Below are positions 52,695 to 61,147 of a stretch of 64,000 nt of DNA, in pieces; position 1 is the stretch's first letter, and every line of letters begins with the position of its first letter. The position numbers and the translations under genes were made by a program. Below the pieces are notes generated by a model. The model searched no databases. It was not told the origin of the DNA and was given only the letters and a program-made list of their open reading frames with translations. This DNA comes from an uncultured bacterium (GTDB lineage Bacteria; Planctomycetota; GCA-002687715), in assembly GCA_902826835.1 (NCBI GenBank), contig CADEGH010000029.1, positions 1-64,000 on the forward strand, in the 5' to 3' direction.

Positions 52695-54653
52695 CTACCG
52701 ATGCGGATCGGCCGCCGGGAGCGCTCGCTCGAGCGGTCGTAATACGCCCGGGTCCACCCACGCCATCCGAAGTGTCCCAGACACGTCCCCGTGCGTGCTG
52801 ACCAAGAGCAGTCTCGAGCCGATCGCGACCGCGCGGAGATGCTCGGGAGGCAGGCCGTGGTTCTCGATGAGGAGTTCGAACCTCCCCACCGAGGGATCAA
52901 GGACCTCGATCGACCGATCCGCCTCGAACTTGCCGGCCTTGGGTCCCTCGCGACTCCCGCCCAAGAGGAACAGTCGCCCCCCCACCGCGATCAGCTCGCC
53001 TCCGACCCGATGGTGGTGCGGCTTCGGCCCCTGGCTCCAGGTCCGAGACTGGATGTCGAGCACATCCACTTCGCTTACCGGGGTGAACTGCGGTCCAAGG
53101 CCGCCGACGAGGTAGATCCGGCCCTCCGATTCCGCAGCGCCAAAAGCTCGACGGAGCCGGGGCAACGAGAGCCCGGTCGCAGCCCACCTCGCAGTCGGCC
53201 CATCGTCACGGGCGAAGACCTCCTGGGTACCCGCGAACGGATCGCCATCGTCTTCCCGGCCAAGCCAGTTCCAGCCGCCCAGCACCCAGATTGTGGTGCC
53301 CACGGAAACCACGCCACATTGGGATCGGGCGAGGTCCAGGGCCTCCGCTCGTTTCCAAGTCTTGGCGGTGGAGTCGAGGACAAATCCCTCGCCAAGGGTG
53401 CGGGCAGTGGTCCCGTCGTGGCCAAAACCACCCCATACGGCGAGACTGTCCCCCAAACTCGTGAGGAAGGGCGCTTGGCGAGCCGACGGCGCCGGTGGCA
53501 GCGCTTCGAATTGCAACGTCGTCAGGTCCAGGCTCCAAAACTCGTCGACGAACGACTGCGGTTCAAACGCATGCTGCGCGGCAGCCGCATTGCCTCCGAG
53601 AAAGAGCAGCTTGCGATCGTGCACCAAGAGCGACTGGCGATTGCGCGCTCGCCCGGGGTAATCGAGGCTGAGATGGGCAATTTGCGTTTCGGAGGTTGGA
53701 GCGTGAGACAACCGTTCGACGGTGGCCACGAGACCCGAGCGGCCTCGCCCTCCCGCCACGATCACCCCGCCCTCCACTTCGACCAGGCGATGGAAGCTGC
53801 GGGGGGCGAGGAGCGATCCGACCGTCGCCCAGCCCTCACCTCGAGGCTCGACGAGCTGTCCCGAGGGCAAGCTCACGAGGAGGCGCCCGCCTGCGGCCAC
53901 CGCGGAAGCGCCAAACCCGTGCTCGGGTAGTCTTGGTGCGGGACTCCAGGCTCGGGTGCGAAGGTCGTACCGATCCGCCGCAAAACTCCGGCCACCGGTT
54001 TCCGCCAATCCGCCGACCACGAACAGATCGTCTCCCACCACGGCCGCCGCCACCGCCCGCCTCGAGAATGGGGCCTTCCCCAGATTCTCCCAGACCAGCC
54101 GCCCATCGACGATGCGCCCCGCGAGCATGCACTCGTGCCAGACCGCGTCCTTCGCCCGCCCCGAGACGGACCATCCCGCCACCACGATCACGGTGTCTCC
54201 CCACACCGCCACTTCATGGGAAGAGCGGCCCTCCGGCAGGGGTGACTCAGCGCGCCACGAACTTTCTCCGGGCGCCCACGACGCGACCTCGGCGGTCGAG
54301 TGCAGGTCTCCAACGCCTCGTGCCTCGAGCCCGCCGATGCGGAAAAGACGTCCCCCGAAGGCGACCAACGCACTCGACTGGAGTCGCGGAGCTCCTCGAA
54401 GCTCGACGATTCCCGCCCCTTCCCAACCCATCGACTCGAGCCGCGCGGTTTGTGTCTCGGGACGGTAGTCGTGCGGAGCGCCGGTAGTGCCTCCGAAAAA
54501 GTAGGCCGAGCCGCCCAGCACGGCACCCCCCAGGGACGCACTCGGAACGGCGATGCGTTCGACTCGAGTCGGAACCCACCGCTCCGATTGGCCTCGGGCC
54601 AGCGACAAGCAACCAAGACCGACCACCACAATTTGCAACGTCTTGAAATTCAA
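52695..54653 (-). CDS. exported kelch-repeat protein
   Basis: A 652-residue exported protein with kelch-type beta-propeller repeats. Diagnostic blades recur as GxxLFxxGG or IYLVGG segments (GGRLFRIGGLEARG, GDDLFVVGGLAETGG, GTTIWVLGGWNW, SEGRIYLVGGLGP, GGRLFLLGGSREG); I see about twelve candidate blades. The start is TTG at 54653: GGAGGAGGAG stands about 6 bases before it, whereas the longer GTG at 54677 has no Shine-Dalgarno and its first codons encode that very purine stretch. A signal peptide follows at once (KTLQIVVVGLGCLSLARGQ). It lies 28 bases downstream of the VCBS gene and probably shares its promoter. Confidence 0.82.
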   Translation of the reverse strand: MNFKTLQIVVVGLGCLSLARGQSERWVPTRVERIAVPSASLGGAVLGGSAYFFGGTTGAPHDYRPETQTARLESMGWEGAGIVELRGAPRLQSSALVAFGGRLFRIGGLEARGVGDLHSTAEVASWAPGESSWRAESPLPEGRSSHEVAVWGDTVIVVAGWSVSGRAKDAVWHECMLAGRIVDGRLVWENLGKAPFSRRAVAAAVVGDDLFVVGGLAETGGRSFAADRYDLRTRAWSPAPRLPEHGFGASAVAAGGRLLVSLPSGQLVEPRGEGWATVGSLLAPRSFHRLVEVEGGVIVAGGRGRSGLVATVERLSHAPTSETQIAHLSLDYPGRARNRQSLLVHDRKLLFLGGNAAAAQHAFEPQSFVDEFWSLDLTTLQFEALPPAPSARQAPFLTSLGDSLAVWGGFGHDGTTARTLGEGFVLDSTAKTWKRAEALDLARSQCGVVSVGTTIWVLGGWNWLGREDDGDPFAGTQEVFARDDGPTARWAATGLSLPRLRRAFGAAESEGRIYLVGGLGPQFTPVSEVDVLDIQSRTWSQGPKPHHHRVGGELIAVGGRLFLLGGSREGPKAGKFEADRSIEVLDPSVGRFELLIENHGLPPEHLRAVAIGSRLLLVSTHGDVSGTLRMAWVDPGVLRPLERALPAADPHR

Positions 54654-54659
54654 GGTGAA

Positions 54660-54669
54660 CTCCTCCTCC
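54660..54669 (-). promoter_or_regulatory. Shine-Dalgarno that selects a TTG start
   Basis: GGAGGAGGAG on the minus strand ends six bases before the TTG at 54653. Because it lies inside the longer reading frame, it argues for TTG rather than the upstream GTG as the start of the kelch gene. Confidence 0.65.
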
Positions 54670-54681
54670 GGCGCCACCGGA

Positions 54682-56340
54682 TCAGAAACAAACCCCGTTG
54701 ACCAGAATGAAGTCTTGGGCGGTCATGCCGAAGAATCCCTGGCTCGCGAAAAACGCGTCGTCGTCTCCGTCTTGATCCACGTCCGCAACCGCGACCGCGA
54801 GGAAAATCTCCGCTGGGGCCGAGGTGAGCAGGCTGGTCGAAAAAGTGCCAAACGCTCCACCCTGTGCTCCGCCCTGGTTGATCTGGACGAAGGGAACGTC
54901 CTGGGGACCGCCCACCGGGTGGGTGCTCACGACCACGTCGAGGTCACCGTCCTGGTCCAGGTCCGAGAGCGCGCAGCCCATGTGCAAGTTCACGGCGCCG
55001 GTGGCGGCGATCGTCGTCACCGAAAACGAGAGATTGCCTTGGTTCCAAAACACCCGATCGGGCTGCCCGATGTTGGTCACATACACATCGAGATCGCCGT
55101 CCTGGTCCAAATCCCCCATGGCCCCGGCGGTGGAATTGTCGAACGGAGCTGGGAACAGCGCGGGGTTCGCGCCCGAGAACACGCCGACGCCGTTGTTCAC
55201 GAGGAGGAGATCGGTTCCGTCGCGCACGAGCACGAGGTCCGTACTCCCATCCCCATCGACATCGCCAGCGACAATGGCATCCGTCTCGCCGGGTTGGTTC
55301 CAACTGGCGTTCGCGAAGTGCGCCGCCGAGAGGCTAAATACCCCCGCTCCGAGGTTTTCGAACAGTTCGCACGGCTGCGGGAGCGCGACCCGGTCGACCC
55401 CGTTACCGCAGATCAGGTCCAGATCGCCGTCGTTGTCGACGTCCACGAACTCGGCGGACTGCGTCTCGTAACCGCCCCCCGGGAAGTTCGGATCGGGAGC
55501 GAATCGACCCTCCACCCCCGACTGCACTCCCCCCTGATTGATCAGGAGCATGTTGTTCGAGTTCACCGCGCCGGACGGAGTTCCACCATCGTCGGTTCCG
55601 AGAAACAGATCGATGTCGCCGTCTCCATCCACGTCACCGGGAACGACGCACAGCGAGGGGTAAATGAACCCGTTGAGCGCGTTGATGACGTCGTCCGCGT
55701 AGGACCCGATCGCGCCGCCCTGTAAGCCGCCCTGATTCACGAGGACTTGCAGGCCTGCGGATCCCGGCAACGCGTTGCCCGAGTTCGCCACCGCCACATC
55801 CAAGTCGCCATCTCCATCCAAGTCGGCGAAGCGGACGTCTTCCCCCCTCCAGGTTTCGGCGGGCACTGCACCCGTTGCCACGCTCCAGCTCAGGGGTGCC
55901 GCGGCACTGAAGTTGGCCACGAGAGGATTGCTGAGCGCGATTCCCCCCGGCCCGACCACCAGCGCCTGAACGTAAATCGTCGTCCCGGCCAGGGTGGGCG
56001 GGAGAGCGAACGTCGAGGACCAGAGTCCGGCCGCGTCGGTCGTCAAACCGAGCGCGAGGCTGTCGACCAGAAGGACGAAGCTCGGACCGAGGTCCAGCGC
56101 CACCGTCCCGAGGCCGGGGACTGCCACCGGGCCCGGGCCGATGTCGAGGCCGATCCAGAAGAACGACCCTGGATCAGCCTGCAGCGCCAGCGTCGTAGCG
56201 CAGCCCGCCACCGAGGCCGAGAGGCTGAGGGACGGCGCTTGAGCGAGAGCCGTGTCCGCTAGCGCGAGAACCACGCCGAGCGCCCCTACGGCACCCCGAA
56301 CCCGCCGACCGAACGACCACCGAAGACTCGAATTGCTCAT
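54682..56340 (-). CDS. exported VCBS/FG-GAP-like beta-propeller protein
   Basis: A 552-residue exported protein with a signal peptide ending near ALAQA. After an N-terminal beta-sandwich of about 130 residues there are repeated VCBS/FG-GAP blades with the Ca-binding DxDGDGDLD motif (DLDGDGDLDVAVAN, DVDGDGDIDLFLGT, DVDNDGDLDLICGN, DLDQDGDLDVVVST, DVDQDGDDDAFFAS); at least seven. It ends VCF with no visible LPXTG or PEP-CTERM-like sorting tail. The ATG at 56340 follows GGAGG by five bases. Such proteins are abundant in Planctomycetota surface layers. Confidence 0.9.
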   Translation of the reverse strand: MSNSSLRWSFGRRVRGAVGALGVVLALADTALAQAPSLSLSASVAGCATTLALQADPGSFFWIGLDIGPGPVAVPGLGTVALDLGPSFVLLVDSLALGLTTDAAGLWSSTFALPPTLAGTTIYVQALVVGPGGIALSNPLVANFSAAAPLSWSVATGAVPAETWRGEDVRFADLDGDGDLDVAVANSGNALPGSAGLQVLVNQGGLQGGAIGSYADDVINALNGFIYPSLCVVPGDVDGDGDIDLFLGTDDGGTPSGAVNSNNMLLINQGGVQSGVEGRFAPDPNFPGGGYETQSAEFVDVDNDGDLDLICGNGVDRVALPQPCELFENLGAGVFSLSAAHFANASWNQPGETDAIVAGDVDGDGSTDLVLVRDGTDLLLVNNGVGVFSGANPALFPAPFDNSTAGAMGDLDQDGDLDVYVTNIGQPDRVFWNQGNLSFSVTTIAATGAVNLHMGCALSDLDQDGDLDVVVSTHPVGGPQDVPFVQINQGGAQGGAFGTFSTSLLTSAPAEIFLAVAVADVDQDGDDDAFFASQGFFGMTAQDFILVNGVCF

Positions 56341-56359
56341 GGGAACCTCCATGAGCCCG

Positions 56360-56387
56360 AGTGTAGTTAGTTGAGATTGAGTTTCAA
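56360..56387 (-). promoter_or_regulatory. sigma-70-like promoter before the VCBS gene
   Basis: On the minus strand, TTGAAA (56387-56382) and TACACT (56365-56360) are separated by 16 bases, matching the -35 and -10 consensus at 5 and 4 of 6 positions, in an AT-rich island within otherwise GC-rich sequence. The predicted start site would lie near 56353, giving a leader of about 13 bases with a GGAGG. Proposed by eye only. Confidence 0.45.
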
Positions 56388-56474
56388 TTTAATTTAGAAT
56401 ACAATCAAGGAATCGTCTCTAAGTCCTTTTCCAGACGAGAGTTCTTGCTCCCCCACGCCTGCGCAGAACCGTGA

Positions 56475-58049
56475 CTATTTGGTCCTCGGTGGCAGAGCTC
56501 GCTTAACGATCGTGAGGAGGACCCCGTCTCGCTCGACTCGGCAGACCTCGATTCCCGGTACCGAGTCATGCCTCCCCCAACGGGTGCTGAGAACGTGGTA
56601 ATCCGCAAGGATGGTCTCCGTCACGATCTCGACGGAGCTTGGGAGCGCGCCCTCCACCCCGGCTGCCCCGAGGTGAGCCTTCACCCGCACCCGCCGCCCT
56701 TCGATGCCGGCCGGATGGTCTCTCTCCAAAATCTTGGCCAACTCGAGACCAGCCTCCCGGTACGAGGTGAGCCAGTAGTCCGCCTCAAACCGGCCGGCCG
56801 CCCCGGAGAGGCCTCCGACCAGCGAGTTATAGAAGTTGGCCTGGTACGGGTGTAAGCGGACCATGCGTGCGACGTTCCAGGCGAGGAGCACGACCATTGC
56901 CACGCCCGCGAGCACACGAACTCCTCGTGCGCCTGGTCGCGCCATCAATGAGGTGAGACCGACCGCCCCGAGCACGGTGAGCAGTGGCAGAACGAACAAC
57001 CCATGCCGCATCCCGTCGTACACCGGGCGTCCCGAGCCGACGATAACGATCAGCGGCAACGCCGCCGCGAGGCCCACGATGCGGATTGCACATCCAGACC
57101 CGACGAGGGAGCAGACCCGCCCAGCCCTGCTGCCTCGCCACCATGCCACTATTCCGCCCAGCCAAGCCACAAGCAGGGATTCCGGACTCATGATCAGGAA
57201 GTGCAGGGGCAAGTAGTGACGGGGAATCTCGGCGGCGGTCAGGTCTCGCCCGAGGTAGCGGGCAGTCCCCGTCCAAGGATAGTCGGCCTGAATACTCAGA
57301 GCATGCCAGGGCCGGAGGAAGGGCGAACTCCACGTCCACGGCCAGACCGCCACCATCACGGACCATGCCAAGGCTGCGAAGAGAAGAAACCGCCCGACCA
57401 CGGCTCGTTTCTCCTCGGGCTCGGCCGCTCTCCAACGCTCGAAGTACACCAAGGCGATGACTGGAGCGAAGATCCCTCCCCCAACGCGGACTCCAAGGGT
57501 CCATCCGAACGCGGCCGCTAATCCCAGATCGTCGAGCAGGCTCACTCTCCCGCCCCGGCCGAGTGCCTTGGCTCGCGTGCGCACTAGGAGCCAGAGTGTC
57601 ACCACCACTCCAGTCGCGAATGGAATGTCCTTGGGATTGGCGAATTGGTGCCCGAACCAGAGCGGGTGCGTCCCGAGCAGCAGCACTGCCCAGCGCGCCG
57701 CCGCAGCGCCCCCGAGGGCCTTCGCCAGGAGCCCGGTCGCGAGCAACCCGACCACACCGACCAGCGCATTGAGGAAGTGCCTCACTTCGTAACGGGGCCA
57801 CGGAATCAACTTCGTTGCCACCGTCGCCGGCAGATCGAAGCCGCCCCCATAGGCTTCCATCGTGGGGTATCCGGCCTCGTAGGGCTCGCCGCGATACGCG
57901 TCCAGGATCCGCTCGCCATTCTCGAGATTCAGACGCTCGTCGTAGCTGATCCCGAAGTCCCGAAAAACCGCCACCGTCGTGAAGAAGTAGGCCACGACCA
58001 GCGCGGTCAAGCCGACGTCGAAGCTTCGTTTCCATCCCACCGAGTGCAT
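56475..58049 (-). CDS. multi-pass membrane protein, GT39/ArnT-like
   Basis: A 524-residue membrane protein with about ten hydrophobic segments. The first periplasmic loop has DFGISYDERLN, similar to the Asp/Glu motif of GT39-type (ArnT/PMT-like) glycosyltransferases that use lipid-linked sugars, and a second motif EVRHFLNALVGVVG resembles their conserved RHxxN element. The hydrophilic C-terminal domain of about 110 residues probably lies in the periplasm. The acceptor is unknown; an envelope lipid or protein is likely. The gene is a single minus-strand unit, 134 bases downstream of the VCBS gene start region. Confidence 0.72.
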   Translation of the reverse strand: MHSVGWKRSFDVGLTALVVAYFFTTVAVFRDFGISYDERLNLENGERILDAYRGEPYEAGYPTMEAYGGGFDLPATVATKLIPWPRYEVRHFLNALVGVVGLLATGLLAKALGGAAAARWAVLLLGTHPLWFGHQFANPKDIPFATGVVVTLWLLVRTRAKALGRGGRVSLLDDLGLAAAFGWTLGVRVGGGIFAPVIALVYFERWRAAEPEEKRAVVGRFLLFAALAWSVMVAVWPWTWSSPFLRPWHALSIQADYPWTGTARYLGRDLTAAEIPRHYLPLHFLIMSPESLLVAWLGGIVAWWRGSRAGRVCSLVGSGCAIRIVGLAAALPLIVIVGSGRPVYDGMRHGLFVLPLLTVLGAVGLTSLMARPGARGVRVLAGVAMVVLLAWNVARMVRLHPYQANFYNSLVGGLSGAAGRFEADYWLTSYREAGLELAKILERDHPAGIEGRRVRVKAHLGAAGVEGALPSSVEIVTETILADYHVLSTRWGRHDSVPGIEVCRVERDGVLLTIVKRALPPRTK

Positions 58050-58295
58050 CGCCCGACTCTATCGGCCAGGCGTCGCGGCCGGCTCGCCACCCGAAAGAGA
58101 CCCGTTGATTCCACCTGAAGGCGCGCCTTTTTTCTCCGAGTGCAATCAAGTCGGATCGCGTCTCTGCCCTCTCCTCGCAGGTCGGGCGGCCGCACTGCGG
58201 ATTCCACCCGGAATTCGCTGGCAATGGAAGTGCCACCGACTCGAACTCCACCGGGGAATCATCCCGAACGGTAGGCTCTGGATCCGGGAGACTTC

Positions 58296-58886
58296 ATGGA
58301 CCTCACTTTTCCCCAATGGGCGTTTCTGGTCGGCTTCGTCGCGTACGTCGCCATCCGCGCCGTGTACAAGGAGCGCACCAAGAAGAACCAGGTCGTGACC
58401 CGCACCGCGCAGACTCTCGAGACCGCCCTCCTCGTCCTCGTGGCCCTCGGCACCCTCGTTCTTCCGCTCGTCTTCTTGTTTTCCTCGTGGCTCGGATTCG
58501 CCGATTACCCACTCCCGCCCACCGGCACGATCGCGGGCGTGATCCTCCTGCCCCTCTCCCTCTACCTGTTCTGGCGTTCCCACCACGACCTCGGCCGAAA
58601 CTGGTCCCAGACCCTCGAGATTCGCAACAACCACGAACTCGTCACCCACGGTGTCTACCGCCGCGTCCGTCACCCGATGTACACCGCGATCCTGCTCTTC
58701 AGCCTGGCCCAGGCCCTCCTCCTCGAAAACTGGCTCGCCGGTCCCTCCGCCTTCCTCACTTTCTCACTCCTCCTCCTCTTCCGCCTCCCCCGCGAAGAAT
58801 CCCTCCTCCTCTCCGCCTTCGGCCCCGCCTACTCCACCTACTCCCTCACCACCGGCCGCCTCCTGCCGAGATGGCCACGCTCGTAA
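58296..58886 (+). CDS. ICMT/PEMT-like membrane methyltransferase
   Basis: A 196-residue membrane protein with about five hydrophobic segments and the SAM-binding signature of the isoprenylcysteine carboxyl methyltransferase/PEMT superfamily: LVTHGVYRRVRHPMYTAILL near residues 117-136, where Arg/His and the HPMY motif bind SAM, then RLPREESLLLSAFGPAYSTY with the two conserved Glu residues. In bacteria such proteins methylate isoprenoids, thiols or lipids; the substrate is unknown. It is convergent with the subtilase gene, 30 bases apart. Confidence 0.85.
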   Translation: MDLTFPQWAFLVGFVAYVAIRAVYKERTKKNQVVTRTAQTLETALLVLVALGTLVLPLVFLFSSWLGFADYPLPPTGTIAGVILLPLSLYLFWRSHHDLGRNWSQTLEIRNNHELVTHGVYRRVRHPMYTAILLFSLAQALLLENWLAGPSAFLTFSLLLLFRLPREESLLLSAFGPAYSTYSLTTGRLLPRWPRS

Positions 58887-58916
58887 GGCCTGGCTCGCGA
58901 CTCAACTCGGGCAGAT

Positions 58917-60479
58917 CTAGGCTTGCTTGGCTTGCCCAACCGCACGGGCGGCGTTGATGCGGCCGTGGCCGAACTTTTTGGAGTGGCCGGTGGAGGCGGA
59001 GTGGTCGGGGCCGATTTTGTCGGCGGTGTCGGCGAGGAGTTGTTTGAGGGACTGGCGGGTGAGTTTGGGATTGACCGAGAGGCAGAGCGCGCCGACGCCG
59101 GCGGCGAGGGGGGTCGCGGAGGAAGTGCCGCCGAAGGAATTGGTGTGAAGTCCGTCTTGGCCACCGGCTTCTTTGGTGCCGGTATTGAAACCGCGGTGGG
59201 GATAGCCGACATCCGTGGTGTAGATGTCTTCGATGCCACCGGACGAGGGAGCGACGACCCAGAGTTCCTTGCCGAAGTTGGAGTAACTGGCGATGCGGGC
59301 TTGATCGGTCGAGGCGCCCACGGCGATGGCTTCGGGGTGGCTGGCGGGAAAGCCGACCGGACTCGACTCGTTGCCGGAGGCACAGAAGACGGCGGAGCCC
59401 AGGCCCTTGCGACCGATGCGCCCGGCATCTTCGATGGCCAGTTCGATGTCGGCGCTGGATCCGCCGGACCACGAACACGAGAGGATGTCGGCAAACTTGG
59501 CGGCATAACGGATGGCATCGGCCACGTGGGCATCGGAGGCGAAATCATCCGCGTGGAAGATTTTGACCGGCAGAATGCGGCAGTTGGGCGCGATTCCGAG
59601 AGCTCCCCCATCGACTCCCGCGGCGGCGATCACGCCGGCGCAGGGAGTACCGTGGATGTCGTTGCCGCTCATTTGATCGAACGGGAAGCGGAAGAGCTTG
59701 GGCCGAGGGTCCCAATGCTCTGGTTGATCAGGCCGGACGAAGAAGTCGCGGCCACCGAGATCCCGGGGGTTCTTCGGGTCCGGTTTCCGCCGGATGTTCT
59801 TCTTCAGGTTCGGGTGATCGACATCCACGCCGTCATCGAGAACGGCGATCGTGATCGTGCGCCGCCCTTTCGTGATCTTCCAAGCCCCGCGAGCGTCCAC
59901 ATCCTCGCCCACAATTTGGCCTTTCCTCGCGCCCCGGTTGTCGAGATGCCATTGAGGCCGGGGAATCGCGGAGGCGGCCGTCCGGCGAAACTGCGACACG
60001 AAGTTGGGCGTGGCGAACACGATTTCATCCATGGTCGCACAGTCGTTCGCCACCTCGAGCATGTGCATCCCCAGTTTTTTGGGGTCGTGCGTGTAAGCGA
60101 CGATCTGGTGATCGACGTACACGTTCTCGCTTCGCACCGTCAAGCCGTGCTTGGCGAGGATCAGGTTGCGCTTGCGCACGGAGGTCGCAGGAGCGAATCG
60201 AATCACGACCTCTTTGTGCACGACCCGAATCAGTCCCGTCGCTTCCTCGCGGAAGACCCCCGGTGGTGGTTCCTTCTCCGGCTTGTCTCCGGCCAAGCTG
60301 CGAAATCCCGGCGTGCTCATCCCCAAAAACGCTTCCGCCGCGCGCCGCACCGGAGCGGCTGCGCGGGGTGCGTCGGCCGGTCCTCTCAACGCAAATTGCG
60401 GCTGGCCGGCTTCCCACTTCATATTCGTCACCAGGGGAACCAGCGAGATCTTCTCTTTGCGAGCGCTGTAGACGTGCAT
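58917..60479 (-). CDS. subtilisin-like serine protease (S8)
   Basis: A 520-residue subtilase. The catalytic triad lies in VLDDGVDVDHP (Asp215), DIHGTPCAGV (His276) and GGTSSATPLAAGV (Ser453), with the oxyanion Asn in CASGN (Asn370). Residues about 85-166 form a pro-region (VVIRFAPATSV to NVYVDHQIV to NFVSQFRR). There is no signal peptide: the protein starts MHVYSARKEK. It therefore appears cytoplasmic or exported by an unusual route. The next gene upstream, 89 bases away on the same strand, encodes a separate homologue of this pro-region. Confidence 0.92.
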   Translation of the reverse strand: MHVYSARKEKISLVPLVTNMKWEAGQPQFALRGPADAPRAAAPVRRAAEAFLGMSTPGFRSLAGDKPEKEPPPGVFREEATGLIRVVHKEVVIRFAPATSVRKRNLILAKHGLTVRSENVYVDHQIVAYTHDPKKLGMHMLEVANDCATMDEIVFATPNFVSQFRRTAASAIPRPQWHLDNRGARKGQIVGEDVDARGAWKITKGRRTITIAVLDDGVDVDHPNLKKNIRRKPDPKNPRDLGGRDFFVRPDQPEHWDPRPKLFRFPFDQMSGNDIHGTPCAGVIAAAGVDGGALGIAPNCRILPVKIFHADDFASDAHVADAIRYAAKFADILSCSWSGGSSADIELAIEDAGRIGRKGLGSAVFCASGNESSPVGFPASHPEAIAVGASTDQARIASYSNFGKELWVVAPSSGGIEDIYTTDVGYPHRGFNTGTKEAGGQDGLHTNSFGGTSSATPLAAGVGALCLSVNPKLTRQSLKQLLADTADKIGPDHSASTGHSKKFGHGRINAARAVGQAKQA

Positions 60480-60568
60480 GCTTCTCTCCCACGCGCCCGA
60501 GCCTGATCATCACCTCACGAAGTGTTCGGGGCCGCGCGCGATCATGATCGGGCCGCCGGTGATCCGCG

Positions 60569-61108
60569 TCAAGCCCCGCGATCGTCCGAGTCCGACCCTC
60601 GCTTGAACTGCCGGATCGATTCCGGCCAGGCCTTCTGGACTCCGAGTTCGGGGGATTCGAGGGCCTTCATCACTCCCGGCATCCACACGGACTTCCGTTT
60701 CGCGATGCGGAACGTCGCTTGTTCAGGCACGTACTCGTTCTTGCCCAGGAACTCGAGGTCCAGCCGTTTGGCCAACTTCTTCAGGTCGGAAACGGTGTGC
60801 GACTTGTCGAAACGAACTCCGATCTGGCCCGTGGGATAACCGCCGCTCGAGTCCTCCTCGATGGGCAAGACCGACACGGTCGGGCCCACACGCGCAATCA
60901 ACCACTCCCAGGCTGCCTCCGCGGTACTCGTCGCGGCCGAAGGCGCGACCGTCGCAATCACCATCTCCGCGCGCCCGTTCACCAGCTCAAGACTCAGTCC
61001 ATCTTCCGCCAGGAATTCCAACTGGCTCGGATCGAACCCCGCTTCCGCCACGAGGACAAAGCGGTGGCTGGAGCCGGACGGTGATTTTTTGCTAGCACGT
61101 TTTGCCAT
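60569..61108 (-). CDS. stand-alone homologue of the subtilase pro-region
   Basis: A 179-residue cytoplasmic-type protein. Its last 85 residues align without long gaps to residues 89-166 of the adjacent subtilase: IGVRF versus VVIRF, TV versus SV five residues on, NEYVPEQ versus NVYVDHQ, and a QFKR versus QFRR end. The first 90 residues have no recognisable match. There is no peptidase triad. It should therefore fold like the protease pro-peptide and could act as a trans-acting chaperone or inhibitor for the protease encoded downstream. It starts 39 bases after the stop of the beta-propeller fusion gene. Confidence 0.72.
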   Translation of the reverse strand: MAKRASKKSPSGSSHRFVLVAEAGFDPSQLEFLAEDGLSLELVNGRAEMVIATVAPSAATSTAEAAWEWLIARVGPTVSVLPIEEDSSGGYPTGQIGVRFDKSHTVSDLKKLAKRLDLEFLGKNEYVPEQATFRIAKRKSVWMPGVMKALESPELGVQKAWPESIRQFKRGSDSDDRGA

Positions 61109-61147
61109 CGGATCGTGCGCCGTTTCCGCGAGAGGGCGCCCGATACT

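Noticed and set aside
58118..58133. AAGGCGCGCCTT followed by six T residues
   Set aside because: It looks like a short terminator, but no plus-strand gene lies upstream of it; the stem would be only four pairs.
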